A DNA stretch of 64,000 bases from Omphalotus guepiniiformis (Eukaryota > Basidiomycota > Agaricomycetes > Agaricales > Omphalotaceae): NCBI GenBank assembly GCA_028554645.1, contig JAQOOI010000070.1:806001-870000 (forward strand), in the 5' to 3' direction. Under the pieces are notes generated by a model. The model had not been told where the DNA came from. It saw only the letters and a list, made by a program, of their open reading frames with translations, and searched no databases. Below are positions 46,726 to 58,464 of the stretch, piece by piece; position 1 is the first letter of the stretch, and each line of letters opens with the position of its first letter. Position numbers and translations under genes: made by a program.

Positions 46726-49213
46726 TCACGCTTGAACAGGCACCATCCTTTTCCTTTCCTCCGCTGCCAGCACAGCCTCCTGAATTTTCCTTTTCTTGAC
46801 ATCTATCGCAGACTGGAACTCGATAGCTCCTTCCTTCGCCTTGGGTGACTCCACTGCCTCAATCCGACTATGTACAGCTTCAAGCTGAGAAGTACCTTCC
46901 AAACACCACTGTAAAGCTTTCTCGACCCTCTCCTTCAAGTCTGCGGCTGTCTCCGTGTCGCTAAACGCAACCGGCTGTCTGAACGAAAGCCAAGTGTACA
47001 ATCCAATGCATCGATGGAAGTTCTCCAGACTAGACAACACAGTGGGTGGCGTCCTATATCGCTTACCGGACGCCATTTGCTCCTCTACACGATCGAGAAC
47101 TTTTGTGAAATCCGAGCCCTGCACGCATTGCGATAACGAGACAGAATACGTGGTGGAGTACTTCCCCATCATCGATTCGACAAAAGGCAGACAATCGTCT
47201 TGCCTCCACGGTATGGGAGCCGTCATGAACATCACCCTGTCGGCCAAAGAAAGGTGAAGTGCTTTTTTATCGATGAGATGCGACATTTTGTCCAATGCAG
47301 CCAGCACCGTGTACCGACAAAAGGGCCTGGTTCGAGAAACGTACAAGTGTGCATTGTAGATTGTCCCCATGCTGGATTCTGGTGGCAGCGCTTGAAGAAT
47401 TTTGCGCGAGGTGTCCGAGTCCGGTCCTAAGCGCGCAGTGACGAGGGGGGGTGGAGTTGATGCGAGTGCTTTCCTGATAAAACCCAGGCTGGCATCATGT
47501 AGAGCGCTCACGTATCCGCGTTGTTCTTGAAGTAACCCGAAGCGTCCTGCTCGGCCGGCTATTTGTTTAGTCTGAGATAACGAAAGCGCGCGGATTCGAC
47601 CTCCATCAAATTTGGATATGCTTTCGAAGATAATTCGGCGAATTTTCCTGCAAAGAAGTTATTTCAGAGAAAAAAGACTCTGAGAAAGACTTAAAAAGTA
47701 CGAACAGATTTAAACCCATTCCAATAGCGTCGCTGCCAATAATCACATCGTATCCACTATCAACGTTGTTGAAAAGATCAGCTTGTTCAGCCCGAATCTC
47801 CGGGGGAAGCCCTCCATAAACCACCGCGCATCGCATTCCCGTGAGCTTCTCAACCTGCTTTTTGACAGAGAAGATATTGCGCCGCGAGAACGTGACGATA
47901 CAGTCACCCTTCTGAATGTTCTTGAACGACCCTTCGAGACTCTTATCCATCTCGAGCGGCGTTAAACGCTGATATCGATTAACGATGAGTTCATCGTTGG
48001 TGTCTTTGAGCAGCGCTTCGACGATAGGTACAGCTGTTTCCTCCCCGCACAGATGAATTTCCTTAGCACAAAGCCCCAATACGGCATTCGTCCAAGCATA
48101 CCCTCGTGCCTCATCAGCAATCATCTGAATCTCATCCACGACGGCTACCTCGTACTTTCTCGAAGTGGAGAGCATCTCCACCGTGCAACTAAGCAGGGGA
48201 GAATTCTCTTCTACGATCTTGTGTTCCTCCCCCGTGAGCATGTTACATATCCGGCGATACTTGGGGTTGCCGCTGCTCCGCAGTGCAGGCGACGGTACCA
48301 CAGCATCCAACGCCGTATCCGTATCCACATCCGCAGGCATCGAGGTCGCCTCCGGCGCGACGACGCTCTCCTCCTCAACGCCCAAAGGAACGATCTGTCC
48401 CAAATTCAACCTCTCCCAGATCTCATGCGCGAGCAACCTCAGCGGTCCAGCGTACACCCCCGAACTAGCAGCAGCCAGCGCACGCAATGCATTGTGCGTT
48501 TTACCACTGTTCGTCGGGCCAACGTGCATGATGATCTTTCTCCGCATCCGACGCGCCTCGACGTACCTGTCCCCCGGGTACTCCATATTCGCCGCGTCGA
48601 ACAGACGGGATATGGTTCTGATTGTCGCACGGGGAACGACGTCTTTCAACTTCGATTTATTTATGGGGTTGGACGCCCAAGCGTATAATATACTCGTGTA
48701 TACGATGTCGGAGTAGACTTCAGGCGTATCATGCTCGGGGGAGAACCTAGCAAAGCGTTCGAGGCAATAATAGTCGTAGGCTTCGTCGGTAGAAAGCGCT
48801 TTAGATTCCACGTCTGATGCGAATAGGTTCAGCAACGGTTTGATGTCTCTTTTGGGTACACCGAACGATTGTAGTCGTTCGGGAAGACCTTGCCTTTCCG
48901 ACCAGAGTCGGACGTGGCCTTCAAAGTGTGCAATGATTTTGTCTCGGTCGTCTATGGAAAATCCGAATTTCCATTTCTTCGAAGACTTTGTCGTTTCTTT
49001 CGATCCTTCTGCATTCATCATTCCTTTGCTAAAGGAAGGTGAACTGTCATGTTTGCCCGCTGAGCGCCCACGTTTTGCTGGTTTGCCTGAACGAAACCTG
49101 CGAGTGGTATAAAGTAGAGAGGAAGTGAAAAGTTGTTGGGCTGATAATGAACTAGTAGTAGAAGCTGAAATGAGACATCTCGAACATGAACTCAGGGCAT
49201 TGACCCCCAACAT
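46726..49213 (-). CDS. SUV3: Mitochondrial ATP-dependent RNA helicase SUV3
   Basis: Two exons (47706-49213, 46726-47647) give 809 residues. The N-terminus is Ser/Arg-rich without acidic residues (LISASTTSSL, YTTRRFRSGK), a mitochondrial targeting sequence. IIMHVGPTNSGKT is the Walker A motif and AVVDEIQM the Walker B; GSDAIGMGLNL, then QIAGRAGRFG, are helicase motifs V and VI. The C-terminal SUV3 region follows (DKMSHLIDKKALHLSLADRV). With a 3'-5' exoribonuclease it forms the mitochondrial degradosome that degrades RNA and excised introns. It starts head-to-head with the mS33 gene 97 bp away. Confidence 0.93.
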
Positions 49214-49310
49214 GAGAGGAAATAGCCAAGTGCTAATAAAATTTTGACACAGTAGTATGTTATGTAATCTGTGTCACTCTGAAGCAAACGGCCTCGTAGA
49301 TTCCGGGGTC
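49214..49310. promoter_or_regulatory. Short bidirectional promoter, SUV3 and mS33
   Basis: Just 97 bp separate the two start codons. The interval has no TATA box that fits either direction well. Both products work in mitochondrial RNA metabolism or translation, which makes shared control plausible. Confidence 0.5.
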
Positions 49311-49684
49311 ATGTCCTCTGTCCTCCCTTCGCGTCTAGCAAAACTCATAAAACTACGATGTTCAATCTTTCAAACCGTCTATAACCCCACCGGTATACGC
49401 ACCGGTGCGAAATACCTTCGCGCGCGTCTACGCGGTCCTTCCATGATGACATACTATCCACCAACACTCAACCTTTCGCTTCTGTCGAGGCAGTATCCTG
49501 AGCTGGAGTTTACCGATGAGGATGAGGAGCAGAGATTCCTAGATATCGAGGATAGGAAGAAGCGCGGCAAGGGTGCTCCGAAGAAGGCCAAGACAAAAGG
49601 TCTGTCCATGGCATTCCAATACTGTTATTCTGGCGCTGATACTTTTGTACAGAGGAGGGAAGGAGAAACCAAAGACGGCGGTAG
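49311..49684 (+). CDS. Mitochondrial small-subunit ribosomal protein mS33
   Basis: Two exons (49311-49599, 49653-49684) give 106 residues, the family size. RLAKLIKLRCSIFQTVYNPT, TGAKYLRARLRGPSMMTYYP and the Lys/Arg-rich KKRGKGAPKKAKTK tail are diagnostic of the MRPS33/Rsm27 family. The second exon encodes only EEGRRNQRRR and the donor is a less usual GTCTGT. ATG 49311 (MSSVLPSRL) fits family N-termini; an upstream in-frame ATG at 49257 adds non-conserved residues. The protein is a structural part of the mitochondrial small ribosomal subunit. Confidence 0.88.
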
Positions 49685-50357
49685 AGCTCTGGATATGTGC
49701 TCACATTTGCTATGCTTTATTGCTAGCCAGATTTTTACGCGACTCCGGACTAGAGCTATGGTAAATCAATATCTGCTAGTTGGAGTGTTGTGTTGCAGAA
49801 AAAGCCAGTCTTGTTCAAGGCTGCAGGCTATAGACAGGCTCAACTTTGTCGGATACGAACAAGGAATGACTGATAAGTAATAGAGTTAATCTGCGTGTCC
49901 TTCAACTGTGTTGTGAAATCGCCGCTCTCTTGTTGCTCCAATGCTTGTGCAGAACACGGGCACTCCCTGTCACCCTTGTCCATGCATTGGAGATATGTAT
50001 ACCTCAGAACGGTGTTTTACAGCCCTACTTTTCTCAGGTCAACCGCGATCCCTGGCTTTTCGCCTCCCAATGTTTTCAGACGTGACTCACAGTTTGGCTG
50101 TAGGTCGGTCGCTTTCCGAATAGAGCCGCTCCCTCTACAATTCTGATTATTTCAAAGGACTGAAACACTGTACGCCCGGTACGGTGCCGAAAATCTTTAC
50201 TATGCGATGACAAGTACTCCAACTCATTTGTGTCTTCCCGCCTTATGCCCACTCAAATTCAAGTATCTCCGCGACCTCCTATGATAGAGGAATGCTATAT
50301 CCCATTTTCCAAGTATCGAATGGTTTAATTTCTTCACAATGCAACATTCAGTTCCTG
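49685..50357. other. Intergenic stretch upstream of the hydrophobin gene
   Basis: Contains the mS33 3' flank and distal hydrophobin promoter. Short frames only; no repeat or RNA gene seen. Confidence 0.45.
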
Positions 50358-50365
50358 TATAAAAG
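50358..50365 (+). promoter_or_regulatory. TATA box of the hydrophobin gene
   Basis: TATAAAAG lies 91 bp before the hydrophobin start codon, with CAACTCATCAAACC-type leader sequence following. This is the normal distance for a strongly expressed fungal TATA promoter. Confidence 0.65.
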
Positions 50366-50448
50366 CAACGACGAGCAGCATCCAACTCATCAAACCACTC
50401 TACTGGACATTCAGCCTATCTGAAAGTTTCCTAATCTTAGAACCAACA

Positions 50449-50937
50449 ATGCAGTTCAAAGTTCTCGTCATCTCTGCTCTTATCAGCTTCGTTGCTGCTG
50501 CCAGCCCCGCTGCGACTGCTGCCAGTGCCCCTGGGACGACCAGCATCGCTAGTAGCAAGTGCAAGACTGGCCCACTCCAGTGCTGCCAGACCGTGCAGAA
50601 GGCTTCCGAGAAACCTGCCTCCGACATTTTGGGATTGCTCAATATTCCAATCCAGGATGCTAACATTCCTGTCGGCCTTACCTGCAATCCCATCTCCGTT
50701 ATTGGAGTCGGAGGCCAAAACTGGTGAGCAAATGTCGTTCTAATCGCTTGATGCACCGAATACTCACGGAGACTCTTCATCTTAGCGCTACTCAACCCGT
50801 ATGCTGCAAGGAGAACAACTTCAGTACGCTGCTGCCTTTTCTGCTTGTCCTTTCAATACCGGCCTTGGGACTAATGTTACTTATAAACAGATGGCGTGGT
50901 TGCCCTTGGTTGCACTCCTGTCAACGTCGGACTCTAG
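50449..50937 (+). CDS. Class I hydrophobin
   Basis: Three exons (50449-50723, 50786-50823, 50891-50937) give 119 residues. A secretion signal (MQFKVLVISALISFVAAAS) opens the protein. All eight Cys are in place: SKCKTGPLQCCQ, LTCNP, NCATQPVCCK and ALGC, with spacings 6, 32, 12, 5 and 12 between them; the long third gap fits class I. Intron 1 splits the fifth Cys codon (TG|C). Hydrophobins assemble into amphipathic layers on hyphae, fruiting bodies and spores. Confidence 0.95.
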
Positions 50938-52300
50938 ATAGCTGGATATTATACATCGACTCCGTTTGAGCAAGTCTGATGTCGAGTGTTACGTAGAGTA
51001 AGGCTTTGGTTATGCAGTGATGTTATTTATGGAGGTGAATACGGTTCGCGAGGACTTTGAGGCGGGAAATGAAGTCACCAAATTCCTGAACGCTTGAGCC
51101 TCCAGCGCTCAGCGCTAGCTCCCGTCCAGGTGAGTTTTCATCTATCCGCCAATTCTGCCAAGTGCTAGTTTCCGGCGGTGATACCACCTGATCTGGAAGG
51201 TAAACTACCATAAAGAGAAACCCGGTCCCCGATACGTCACGGCCTCAACGTCCTTGTGCGGTCATGCGGGCGATGATCTTGGTGGTCCGCAACCTCTATC
51301 TCCAGCAAGAAGGCTATCTGTATTGATGCACATTGTGACTTTGATGGTTGCAACGTTGAGGGTGTGTAAGTTCTGGTATACAAGTTCTGGACTAAAGCTT
51401 GCAGTGCCGGTCACGGTGGTCGCACTGGTTGATATCTTCATCAAGCCATTGAAATGGTAGGACTAAGGGTGTATTGATTGCAGAGGGTGTAGATGCACTC
51501 GTGTATTTCACTGGTTCCTCCCTGTCTGAATGCAGACCTGAAGCACGTCTCATAACAAGGATTTGCTCATAAGAGAATTTGGTAAACGGCTTCACACTTC
51601 CAAATATTTTTTGAATAGCTTCCACAGATACATCTCATGAACGGTGACACTACATTTGTCGTCGTGCACCGCCAAATCTAGGGAACGCAGAGAACCAAGC
51701 GATACAGCTATAGAGCTCTATCGTTGGCTTTCTGGAACCAGGAATTCCTGCCATCCTCCGAGACCTGTTCGGGACCATTATCTTGCCTCGGAAGCACCAC
51801 CAGTAGAAGGATTCTGATTCGGGCGATTGTGGACGTACGTCGTAGGGAAGTTGGAAGTCCTCGTGAATCGTAGGCGAATAACCTATATTGTTATCTGGAG
51901 CATCAAGCCGCTATGTAATATTGCAACAAGGAGTGGACAGCTTCGTTTATGTGATAGGCGACGGACATAGTACCATTTATAGCAGTAGGACCTCGAACAC
52001 CATGTAACTGTAAAAATAACATAACGCAACATTGGGAGATGTCACTGCTAATTGTGTGACCGCGACCTTATGCTGCACTGATTGGTGTAGCGTGCAGCAG
52101 AATATATATATTTTTAAGACTACTACCAAACCTTGAACTTACACAATTGCAAAGTCCAGGGGCCAGTGGTGACCACAGGGGTTGTGGTGCTGAGGTTGCA
52201 CCTGAACGAGTAGTTAGTTGCAGTGAAGCAGGTACTCAGATGGTCGCACAGAAAGTGGGAAACATATGTTATATTGCATAGTACCTTGAGTGAAATATGA
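50938..52300. other. Stretch without a supported gene
   Basis: Short frames on both strands, none linked into a gene. An AT run (AATATATATATTTTTAAG) lies near 52100. This marks the change from ordinary genic DNA to the accessory block. Confidence 0.45.
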
Positions 52301-52335
52301 TGAAGCAGGTACTGGTATCAATAAAGCAATATGGA

Positions 52336-52670
52336 TCAAGGGGGTAAAACAGTAACAATCGAGAAACGAGCAGAATGGTTGGAACGGGAGTTCGTGTATC
52401 GGCATTTGAGAAAACACAATGCAGAAAATATCAGAAATGGTATATGCAGCCCTCCACTCCTCAGGCGGTTCCGCAAAAAGTGGCAGCGTTCTGGGGTGTA
52501 TCGAGCTGCAAGCTATATGTGGCCGATGCGAAAAAGATCGGGGGGTTAAAACAGTAACAATCACAAAAGCAGTTGAAAAGGAATTCGTGTATCTATATTT
52601 GGGAAGGCATAAAAATAACAATCAATCAGCGTGATCAACGAAAAGGTATGCGCGGCCCTCCATGGGTGGG
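52336..52670 (+). repeat. Diverged direct repeat, about 205-bp period
   Basis: The segment 52336-52460 recurs at 52543-52670: both contain AAAACAGTAACAATC, then a TTCGTGTATC block, then GTATRYGCRGCCCTCCA. Translated, the units read GGKTVTIEKRAEWLEREFVY and GVKTVTITKAVEKEFVYLY, so the repeat may derive from a coding module. No complete gene can be built from it. Confidence 0.6.
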
Positions 52671-52754
52671 GATGGCAATGGGAAAGGACGAAAGGCGAAG
52701 AAAGGAATGGGAGATGGCAATGGGAAAGGACGAAAGGCAAAGAAAGGAATGGGA
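52671..52754 (+). repeat. Tandem repeat, two 42-bp units
   Basis: Two near-identical 42-bp units (52671-52712 and 52713-52754), differing by one base, beginning GATGGCAATGGGAAAGG. The unit is 14 codons long and stays open in the frame that ends CGFCQQRTGNKRKVYCEE near 52870. Confidence 0.85.
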
Positions 52755-52894
52755 GTATTGCCAGCGAAAAACAGGCAACAAGTGCTATGGCGAAGGACGC
52801 GAGGCTAAAAAAGGAATGTGGATTTTGTCAACAAAGAACAGGCAACAAACGAAAGGTATACTGTGAGGAGGTACTCCTGGGTCAATGAAATCAA

Positions 52895-55800
52895 TTAGGA
52901 CAGGTGCCGAATAACACCACTCTCTTCTTCGGCTCGTTGCCCGCCTGCTGCTCGCGTTTTCTCAAACGCGTTCGAAATATCGAACATCTTGCAGAACTTG
53001 CTGCATTTGTGGAAGCCTTGTTCCATAGAATCATAGCATCCGGGGTTATTTCCACCCGCAAATGTATGAGCTAATTCCCTTCATCGCAGTTCAGCCGGCA
53101 GTCAAAGCACAATGCAGACCTCGGTGTACTCACGGATGGGTTATGATCTGTGGATCCGTCAACAGAGATTCGCCACCTGTTACCAATGCGTCAACAGGAG
53201 CTCTGAACAACCTGCACTTGAATGCACTGACCTTGGTAGTCGGTGACGAAAGCCATCTTTTGCGACAACAGGAATTGGCAGTGCTGCGTGTAACTCAAGA
53301 ACTCTGCAATATCCGGATATTTCTTCAAAGCACCCGGCGACATATCCATGTTCGCGTTTGAATTGTATTTTCGCCACTTTCCATCAACCACTTCCTCAAC
53401 CATGTAGTAACTCTTCGGCTCTCCCTTTTCATCCACCTCCCATGCCAGAGCTGCACTCACAAATCGAACTGAGGGCAATGCTTGTCTGGATATTTTCTTC
53501 ATCTCACAAAGCCCCCACGTGGTCTCGTACACTGCATCAAGCAAGGCTGACGCCCACAGAATACATAGCAACTCTTGCAAGAGCATTGCCTGCTGCTCCA
53601 GAATCGGCACAACAACGGGCTTGCCAGACCGGTTCGACGCATAGAAACCCTGCTTGAGGCAAACATCGGCACTTCTGCCTTTGCCAAAGACTTGGTCAGC
53701 TCTTCCGAAATGAGCCTGTTTAAAACCCCCAGATTTGGCAGCAGTGTCTAGATTGAGAACAACGTGGAGGCGCTTTGCATCTAGCACGTCCACAAAGAAC
53801 TTGCGCAGGATTTCAGTGCCATCCATCTTCGCACCCTTCTTCTCAGTGCCAACTTGAAGCAGCAGCTCCTTGATGGGAATCGTTTTCAGTGGCAAGACTA
53901 TCAGGTTGAGTGTTTTGACGTCTGAAGTACTGATGTTAGTCGCAGCAAGCAGAAGAAAAAATACAGGACGGACTGAAGGCGTTGGTTCGAGACACACTTA
54001 AGATACTCTGCTTGGCCAAAGCTGATTTCCACTGGTCTGCATTGAGCCTTGGCAGAGAGCTTTGTCCTGAGGAGACTGAGGAGACACTCTCGAACAGTGG
54101 TGATTCTTCCTTTCGGCACCTCTTCGATTGGTTGGAAGAGGCCACAGAGATTTCCATTGCCATTGTTCCATCTGAAACAAGACTCGCAGGGCCGCGTTCA
54201 TCCTCCGACAGCAAGTCTCCTCGCGCGCGCTTTTTGCCTTTGTGCCCGGTGGTCAAAGAATCTTCGCTCTCAGAGATCTCCTGTGTATAGCATCAGTTAA
54301 CATGAATTCATTGGGCACAAGGTGCACGCACCATGGCAGCTGGCACTGTGCTCTCCTTGGCAGTTTTACCCTTAGTCTTGGCAGCTTTACCCTTTTTGCC
54401 TTTGTGCCCGGTGTTCAAAGAATCTTCGCTCTCAGAGATCTCCTGTGTATAGCATCAGTTAACATGAATTCATTGGGCACAAGATGCACGCACCATGGCA
54501 GCTGGCATTGTGTTCTCCTTGGCCGATTTACCCTTAGTGTTGGCAGCTTTACCCTTACTGTGCCCGACGTTGAAAGGATCTTCGCTCTCAGAGACGTCCT
54601 TTGTTCAGCATCAGTTAACATGAATTCATTGGGCATAAGATGCACGCACCATGGCAGCTGGCACTGCGTTCTCCTTGGCCGCTTTACCCTTAGTGTTGGC
54701 AGTTTTACCCTTACTGTGCCCGACGTTGGAAGGATCTTCGCTCTCAGAGACGTCCTTTGTTCAGCATCAGTTAATATGAATTCATTGGGCACAAGATGCA
54801 CGCACCGTGTTCGAAGAATCTTCGCTCTCAGAGATCTCCTGCGCGTAGCATTAGTTAGCATGAATTCATTGCGCACAAGATGTACGCACCATGGCAGCTG
54901 GCACTGTGTTCTTCTTGGCAGCTTTACCTTTGCTGCGCCCGGCGTTGAAAGGATCTTCGCTCTCAGAGATCTCCTGCGTGTAGCATCAGTTAAACATGAA
55001 TTCATTGGGGACAAGATGCACGCACCATGCCACCTGGCACTGTGTCATTCTGGGCAGCTTTACCTTTGCTGTGCCCGGCGTTCGAAGAGTTTCCGCTCGC
55101 ATCAATGGCTTTTCCCTTGTTGGTATAGCCGTTCTGCCATGCCGCAGTCTCTGGCTTCACATAGCTCCCTTTGAAGCTATTGGTTTCGAATTCCTCCAGC
55201 TCCTCCTCCTTGTATGCCAAATCTTCCTTCCACTCCACCCACCGCTGCATATATCTGGCATCCACCACGAGAGTCAATTGCATTGGTCCTGCCCCAGCTT
55301 TGAACGTGAGCGTCGGATTCGGAGTGTTGCCCTTTTTCATGGTGAAAAAGTTCCCAATTACTTGGGGGATGTTGTCCGCCGCCCACTCTAAAGGAATCTT
55401 GCCGGTCTGAATCTCAAAGAGACTCGTCGTTAAAGGTTCGGAAAAGGGAGGGTTCGTCTTCAGGGATCCAAACCTCAGTTCGTGCTGCCAAGGAGACAGA
55501 GTGCCATCCGCGCCGTTCTTGATCATCAAGTCGTACGCAAGTTGCTTCAGCGCCAGCGTTCCGAGCGCCACATCGACACCGTCACTCGTTTTCCGGGCAG
55601 TCTATCAATGACATTAGCCTCAATCCAGAACTCGGTCAACACCACTCACGCCTATCACCTTTAATTGGCTTTTTCCTGCGGGAATGTACCTCATATCAAA
55701 CGTGAATCTGGCCGTGGAGCCAGCTCCGCCCTTGAATTGGGTGTACGCCGCGTCGCGATGCCGCCTTCCCTCACTGTTGTGCGACGCATGGGCTGGTGTG

Positions 55801-56549
55801 TAACCAAAGGAGGTTGAAGATGACTTTCTTGCCGCTGCCGGGGCGCGAGAGAATCCAGCAAGCCTCACTGACGGTCCACCGCCAGTGCCTGATGCCTCGT
55901 GATACGCATCAGCGACGCGACCAGGCGCCTGGGGCGCGGCTGGTGGCTCCATGTTCACCGAACCTCTTGCAACAGGGGGAGCAGACGAATCTTGTATAAG
56001 CGAGGTTAATGAATGCACAAGATGCCAATTACGAATCACTTACAGCCCCTCTGGGCGTCGATGTTTGACCGCCGGATCATGGCCTGAGCAGCTTGCGAAA
56101 CGCCCCTCGACGATTCAGGAGGCTGGCGGGTCACTAGCAAGTCACAAACTTCAGTCCATGCTGTGCTGTGCAAGTACACAGGACTCACTATCCCGGGGCA
56201 TTCGAAGCGTGCTAGGCTTCGATGCACTGTGCTCATAGCACACAGGGCAAAACCGGAGCATTCCTTCCATGCCTTTCACCATGACGCTTTTAAACCCGGC
56301 ATCAGAGCTGTAATAGTGCTCGCCACGGCACTGTCCTTTGCGACCGCACTCCACCAAAGAGCGCTGGTAGGCTGCGCAACTCAGGCAGACTCTGACAAGC
56401 CGACCCCCTGTCTCGAAGAGCTGAGCGGATCCTGGCGCGACCGTTTTATCCCCTCGGCAGCGCTCACCGAGAGCGCAGACTTGTTCGCTTTGCTGTCCAG
56501 TCAAGCTAACTAGGATCACGGGCTCTTCTTCAGGCATGATGCCAGGCAA
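52895..56549 (-). CDS. Alpha-type protein kinase with a tandem exon array
   Basis: Thirteen exons join in frame to 998 residues. Residues 1-120 are Cys-rich (CALGERC, VCLSCAAYQ, FCPVCYEH) and may bind zinc. Residues ~150-450 are Gly/Ala-rich with two beta-rich segments (RFTFDMRYIPAG, LTLVVDARYMQRW). Residues ~454-600 come from five complete repeat exons plus the start of a sixth. The C-terminal ~260 residues are an alpha-kinase domain: SGGFKQAHFG, KYNSNANMD, FVTDYQGG, LLTDPQI, the Gly-rich AGGNNPG, and GFHKCSKFC (the structural zinc site). Such kinases phosphorylate Ser/Thr within helices. The last acceptor chosen (GATGAAG) is the only one that restores the domain. A DDE integrase gene lies 103 bp upstream on the same strand. 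Confidence 0.82.
54281..55025 (-). repeat. Tandem array of exon-intron units inside the kinase gene
   Basis: Complete repeat exons lie at 54890-54973 (84 nt), 54806-54838 (33), 54650-54754 (105), 54494-54598 (105) and 54332-54442 (111); a sixth merges into the larger exon starting at 54280. Each begins GAGATCTCTGAGAGCGAAGA or the GACGTC variant. Four end VPAAM or MPAAM; the 33-nt unit is truncated. Each is followed by a ~50-nt intron with donor GTGCGTGC or GTGCGTAC and acceptor ACAG, GCAG or AAAG. All exons are multiples of three and all introns are phase 0. They encode ISESED- and KGKAAK-type residues. Confidence 0.85.
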
Positions 56550-56651
56550 CAGACGAGAAAGCGCAAGACAACAGTTTTTTTCTCAGTTCCCACGAGCTCA
56601 AAGCTAGGGCTGATGCTTGCATGGTGAGATCACTAATTAATTTGGTGCTAG

Positions 56652-58464
56652 CTAAAACAAAGCCAAGTCGATGAACTCTCTCTCATCATCCTCATCGGAA
56701 CCCTCTTCAAGCTCAGACTCCGGGTCAATTTCGAGCAGTGGTACACCAGAATCTACTGACTGAGTGGCGCGCTCGCGCTCGACCTCCTCGTTCTCCTTGT
56801 CCAGAAGTGTGTAGCCGTGCTTGCATTTCTTCTGGTTAGGCATGAGTTCCATCAGCACCTCAAACGAGTTCTCAGCCTGCTCCAGTGCAGCATTAACTTC
56901 AGCACTTGAAGTCTCTGGGAGTTCTCGCATAGCTTCCACGAGCATCTGGTATACCTCCCAGAAGGACTCGAACGCGATCGGTGGGCGCCCCAGCGCACCA
57001 TAGACCTCTGAGATCATAAGTTGAAATGCAGGAGGAACAAGTTCGTGAACGGGGTCATCCTTAGGTGCATAAAGTGCCTCTGCCTGGTCAAAGAGTTCAG
57101 GTGGGACTGGAATCTGCCGGCCAGGGCATACTTGGTTAACCATAGAGGATCGCATAGGCTACTCGCTTCTCACCATGAAATTGAGGCAGCCAAATCGTTC
57201 GGGTTTCGCGTGGATCACATCCGGAATACCGTCTGGTAAAACCTTATGAACACTGGCTCTGCGCTTTGTGCTGTTGCGCGAGTCCTTCCAGTGATCCAGC
57301 TCTGCCTGGAAGAAAGGAATGGCGACCCAGCGAAAGACAAGCCTGATCAAACAGCGTCAGAATCAGAGCAGTCGGCGCGCAAACTGGCATACCTTTCCAA
57401 AGGATCAGGATCGTGGATATCGTATAGGCCTTCTGCAACCCCTCTTTCCAACAGGTCCTCGAAAGCAGGCGCCCAATTTCTGCGCTGCACCGACCAGTGC
57501 GCTTCTGGTTTGATATTCTTGGCATTTGACATCCATCGGTGCTGCAAAGTGCCAGCCAGTTCAGGATCCAAACTCTGGCGAATGAACGTCTGAATGTTGG
57601 CAATTCCGTAGTTTTCTGTCCCGCGATCGCTCTGCGTGATCATCGAGACTCCTGCTCGCAATAGTTTGAGCGCGAGTGGCAGGCAGACAATTCGAACAAA
57701 CTTACCTCCGACCTTCCTGCAGAAATTGATGAAATAAGATCCAACCAATCTGGGATTCTTGTTTGTCCACCATATCTTCAGCCAGGCGATTAGACCCGTA
57801 AACGGATCTACTCCCACATGAGAAAACAAGCCAAACCGCATCCATTTATCGTGCTGGTCCATGGCAATGATATCCATAACCCCTGCCGCGTGAAAGATTT
57901 TGCGCTTGAACTTCCTGCCCTTGCGCGCTTGAACTGCCTCAGGCTCTAAAATTCTGAGAAGCTGGAGCATGCGGTGCCTGCGCGTGATGTCAGTTGAACG
58001 CAGTCCTCCGACAGAATGCAGTGACACACTCAGACACCTTGGTCGCGTAGTCAATCCTGATCTTATCAACAAGCGCGCGAGAACCCGCGTGAGGAAAGCG
58101 CCTCTTCACTGTTTGCACCAGAGTCGTGAGATCTTCCATTGAGATATCGCGCTGCCGGGCTCCCTTGAGGTCCAATGACTTGCGGATGCGCGCGACCGAC
58201 TTGGCACTGTGCAAGTTAACAAGTTAGTGCGAAGGATTTGGGATACCGAAAGGAAGCCACCATACCTCAAACCGTGTTGTGCGCGGTCAAAGTGATCCAA
58301 CACATGGTCCGCAATGACCTTATCATTAAAACCCAGTCGCCAGTAATGTGATACCCATCGCTCGAGCTCCGCTCGAGGAGCTGCATCGTTCGTTAGTCAT
58401 GCACACCCTACTGACTGGAATTGAGCTCACGCGTAGGCAAGTGTTGATTGGCCCCTCGAGGCAT
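56652..58464 (-). CDS. DDE integrase-core protein (Agaricomycete type)
   Basis: Seven exons (58431-58464, 58266-58380, 58036-58206, 57706-57977, 57393-57654, 57174-57342, 56652-57113) give 494 residues. The N-terminus MPRGANQHLPTPPRAELERW is followed by a helical DNA-binding-like region (YWRLGFNDKVIADHVLDHF). The catalytic core has IAMDQHDKWMRFGL, then ITQSDRGTENYGIAN, then NIKPEAHW, giving a D-D-E triad on an integrase (rve-like) fold. LVFRWVAIPFFQAELDHWKD and PVPPELFDQAEALYAP are typical of the mushroom proteins of this type. It is either a transposase or a domesticated derivative. The very acidic C-terminal tail (ELEEGSDEDDEREF) and its many introns favour a stable gene. Confidence 0.75.

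Noticed and set aside
48053..48716. Two long plus-strand frames (211 and 183 codons) opposite SUV3.
   Set aside because: They lie fully antisense to the conserved helicase exon; composition is that of reverse-complemented coding sequence.
54281..55025. Regularly spaced near-identical units suggesting a CRISPR-like or satellite array.
   Set aside because: The units are 130-165 bp, eukaryotic, and contain splice donors and acceptors; there are no unique spacers between short repeats.
54242..55174. A 310-codon plus-strand open frame with repeated HHGSWHC and FALRD peptides, looking like a repeat protein.
   Set aside because: It is the antisense of the tandem exon-intron array of the alpha-kinase gene. 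The opposite strand has consistent splice sites, multiple-of-three exons and flanking kinase homology.
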